From: Actinomycetes bacterium | GTDB taxonomy: Bacteria; Actinomycetota; Actinomycetes; Actinomycetales; Microbacteriaceae | Length of the DNA: 34,682 nucleotides | Assembly: GCA_029779645.1 (NCBI GenBank) | Contig: JAKPAC010000038.1 | Coordinates: forward strand, 1-34,682 | Direction of reading: 5' to 3' | Shown here: positions 33,873 through 34,682 of the stretch, in pieces | Layout of the letters: every line of letters begins with the position of its first letter | Numbering within the stretch: the stretch's first letter is position 1 | The notes under the pieces: model-generated | What the model saw: only the letters and a program-made list of their open reading frames with translations | Told to the model about the DNA's origin: nothing | Databases searched by the model: none | Translations under genes and position numbers: made by a program

Positions 33873-34610
33873 TCAGCTCCCAGCCTTCGAGTCAACGTAT
33901 CGAAACACCGTGCGCGCCGAATCGATCGCGAGTTGAGCTTCGGCTTCACCCAGCAGGGATTCGTTCGGATGCGCAAGGCTGGCGTTGTTCCTGATTGTGT
34001 TCAAGGCATCCAGCGCGGTGCTCATCGACATGACCATTCGGCGCGCTTCATCGCCGAAAGAAATGGTCTCTTGAAAGCGAGGATGGTTCTCCCGGAGTGC
34101 CTTTAGCAACGCGGTGATCGATAGATCACCGCTCGGCAGTGAGATATTTGCTGCGACGCAAAGCCCGCGAAGGTGTCCGTGCAGGGCAGTGTGGACGCGA
34201 TCAACTGCGCTCGCAGCGCGACCCTCCCGGATCAAGACTTCGGCGTCGCCGAGAGCAGCCCGGACGACATCGCTGGTTTGGGCGGGCGTCGGGCTTGCGA
34301 CTCCATCGTTGACAGAAAGCGCATCCAAAGAATCCAGCGCGGCGCGAGTGAGCTGTCCAACGTGCTGGCGGCGAGATGCATACGATCCTAAATTCTGTGA
34401 GTAGTAGCCATGCCACTCCCAGAGCGTCCGCCAAGGAAACGGCGGGTCTAGCTGGAGTCGCCGGAAATTGGCGACTAGGACACGATCGTTTGCCTGGTAA
34501 TCGGCGTCAACATCCTGAATACGCGATCCGCCGGTTCCTGTCGTAACGATGACATTTGACTGACGTTGGACTAGCTCTCTGAGCTGTTCGGTCGAAAACG
34601 GCTGCACCAC
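33873..34610 (-). CDS. Abortive-infection (Abi_C/HEPN-like) protein
   Basis: 245-residue soluble protein. The C-terminal half (about 125-240) matches the Abi_C domain in style: SAVDRVHTALHGHLRGLCVA, LLKALRENHPRF, and a last helix pair with RNNASLAHPNESLL. R207-x6-H214 fits the R-x(4-6)-H active-site motif of HEPN ribonucleases, so RNA cleavage is a reasonable guess. The N-terminal half (Trp-rich FPWRTLWEWHGYYSQ) is not recognised and may sense the trigger. GTG at 34610 has GGGAGG 9 bases upstream. It lies 19 bp after an upstream gene cut by the window edge, so the two are probably one operon. AT content is higher than in the housekeeping genes. Predicted antiphage role is inference. Confidence 0.8.
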   Translation of the reverse strand: MVQPFSTEQLRELVQRQSNVIVTTGTGGSRIQDVDADYQANDRVLVANFRRLQLDPPFPWRTLWEWHGYYSQNLGSYASRRQHVGQLTRAALDSLDALSVNDGVASPTPAQTSDVVRAALGDAEVLIREGRAASAVDRVHTALHGHLRGLCVAANISLPSGDLSITALLKALRENHPRFQETISFGDEARRMVMSMSTALDALNTIRNNASLAHPNESLLGEAEAQLAIDSARTVFRYVDSKAGS

Positions 34611-34629
34611 TTATCGATTCCTCCCGTTG

Positions 34630-34682
34630 CTAGTCATCGACATCCTCCATGCTGACCTTGCCCTCGAGTACCGCAAGTACCT
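34630..34682 (-). CDS. C-terminal end of an unidentified gene (partial)
   Basis: On the minus strand, the frame reads VLAVLEGKVSMEDVDD and then TAG (complement of 34630-34632), running off the right edge. The acidic Val-rich tail has the look of a real protein end. A ribosome site for the next gene (GGGAGG, complement of 34620-34625) follows in the 19 bp before the Abi_C-like start. Only 16 residues are visible, so no family can be given. As the operon partner of an abortive-infection gene it is a candidate defence component. Confidence 0.5.
   Translation of the reverse strand, partial: VLAVLEGKVSMEDVDD

Overview
The window is a GC-rich chromosomal segment of an actinobacterium, most likely a member of the Microbacteriaceae (Microbacterium-like). 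This rests on codon use dominated by G/C third positions, an nrdHIEF class Ib ribonucleotide reductase operon, an ABC sugar uptake operon without its own ATPase, many ATGA/GTGA coupled gene overlaps, and several genes that appear to start directly at the transcript 5' end (leaderless). The assignment is inference from gene content and style; no marker gene such as rRNA is present.

Layout. (1) 3-4000, minus strand: nrdH-nrdI-nrdE-nrdF, preceded at 4061-4108 by two dyads 32 bp apart that fit tandem NrdR boxes. (2) 4419-9078, plus strand: MFS transporter, alpha/beta hydrolase, acyl-CoA dehydrogenase-like protein and DUF445 membrane protein. An 8 x 13 bp tandem repeat starts inside the end of the hydrolase gene. 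(3) 9172-15712: a LacI-family regulator diverges from a carbohydrate operon (lipoprotein binding protein, two permeases, glycogen-debranching-like glycosidase) with two abutting 14 bp operator-like sequences between them. (4) 15715-18059: a SAM methyltransferase diverging from a DUF2252 protein. (5) 18071-23701: a response regulator/histidine kinase pair diverging from a translationally coupled lipoprotein, adaptor, ABC ATPase and FtsX/MacB permease cassette, with an 8 bp inverted repeat between them. (6) 23777-25057: a GT1-type glycosyltransferase ending in a strong stem-loop. (7) 25354-33180: a complete kdp high-affinity potassium uptake locus in the order small ORF, kdpF, kdpA, kdpB, kdpC, kdpD, kdpE. 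(8) 33181-34682: an accessory end with lower GC. It holds a remnant of a DUF6157-like gene, an orphan double helix-turn-helix protein resembling the tail of serine recombinases, an Abi_C/HEPN-like abortive-infection protein, and the last codons of an upstream partner gene cut by the window edge.

How the parts work together. Regions 1 to 7 are mostly housekeeping or environmental-response modules, each with a recognisable local regulator (NrdR sites, LacI, a two-component system, KdpDE). The best candidate for an undescribed system is the right edge. There a protein with an R-x6-H HEPN ribonuclease-type motif inside an Abi_C domain lies 19 bp downstream of an unidentified gene. Next to the pair are a recombinase-like HTH gene and a decayed gene, the usual signs of a defence or mobile island. 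Smaller signals worth testing are the tandem LacI operators, the 13 bp repeat array, the hairpin splitting nrdE from nrdF, and a frequent GGATGCC/GGCATCC word that seems to force unusual codons.
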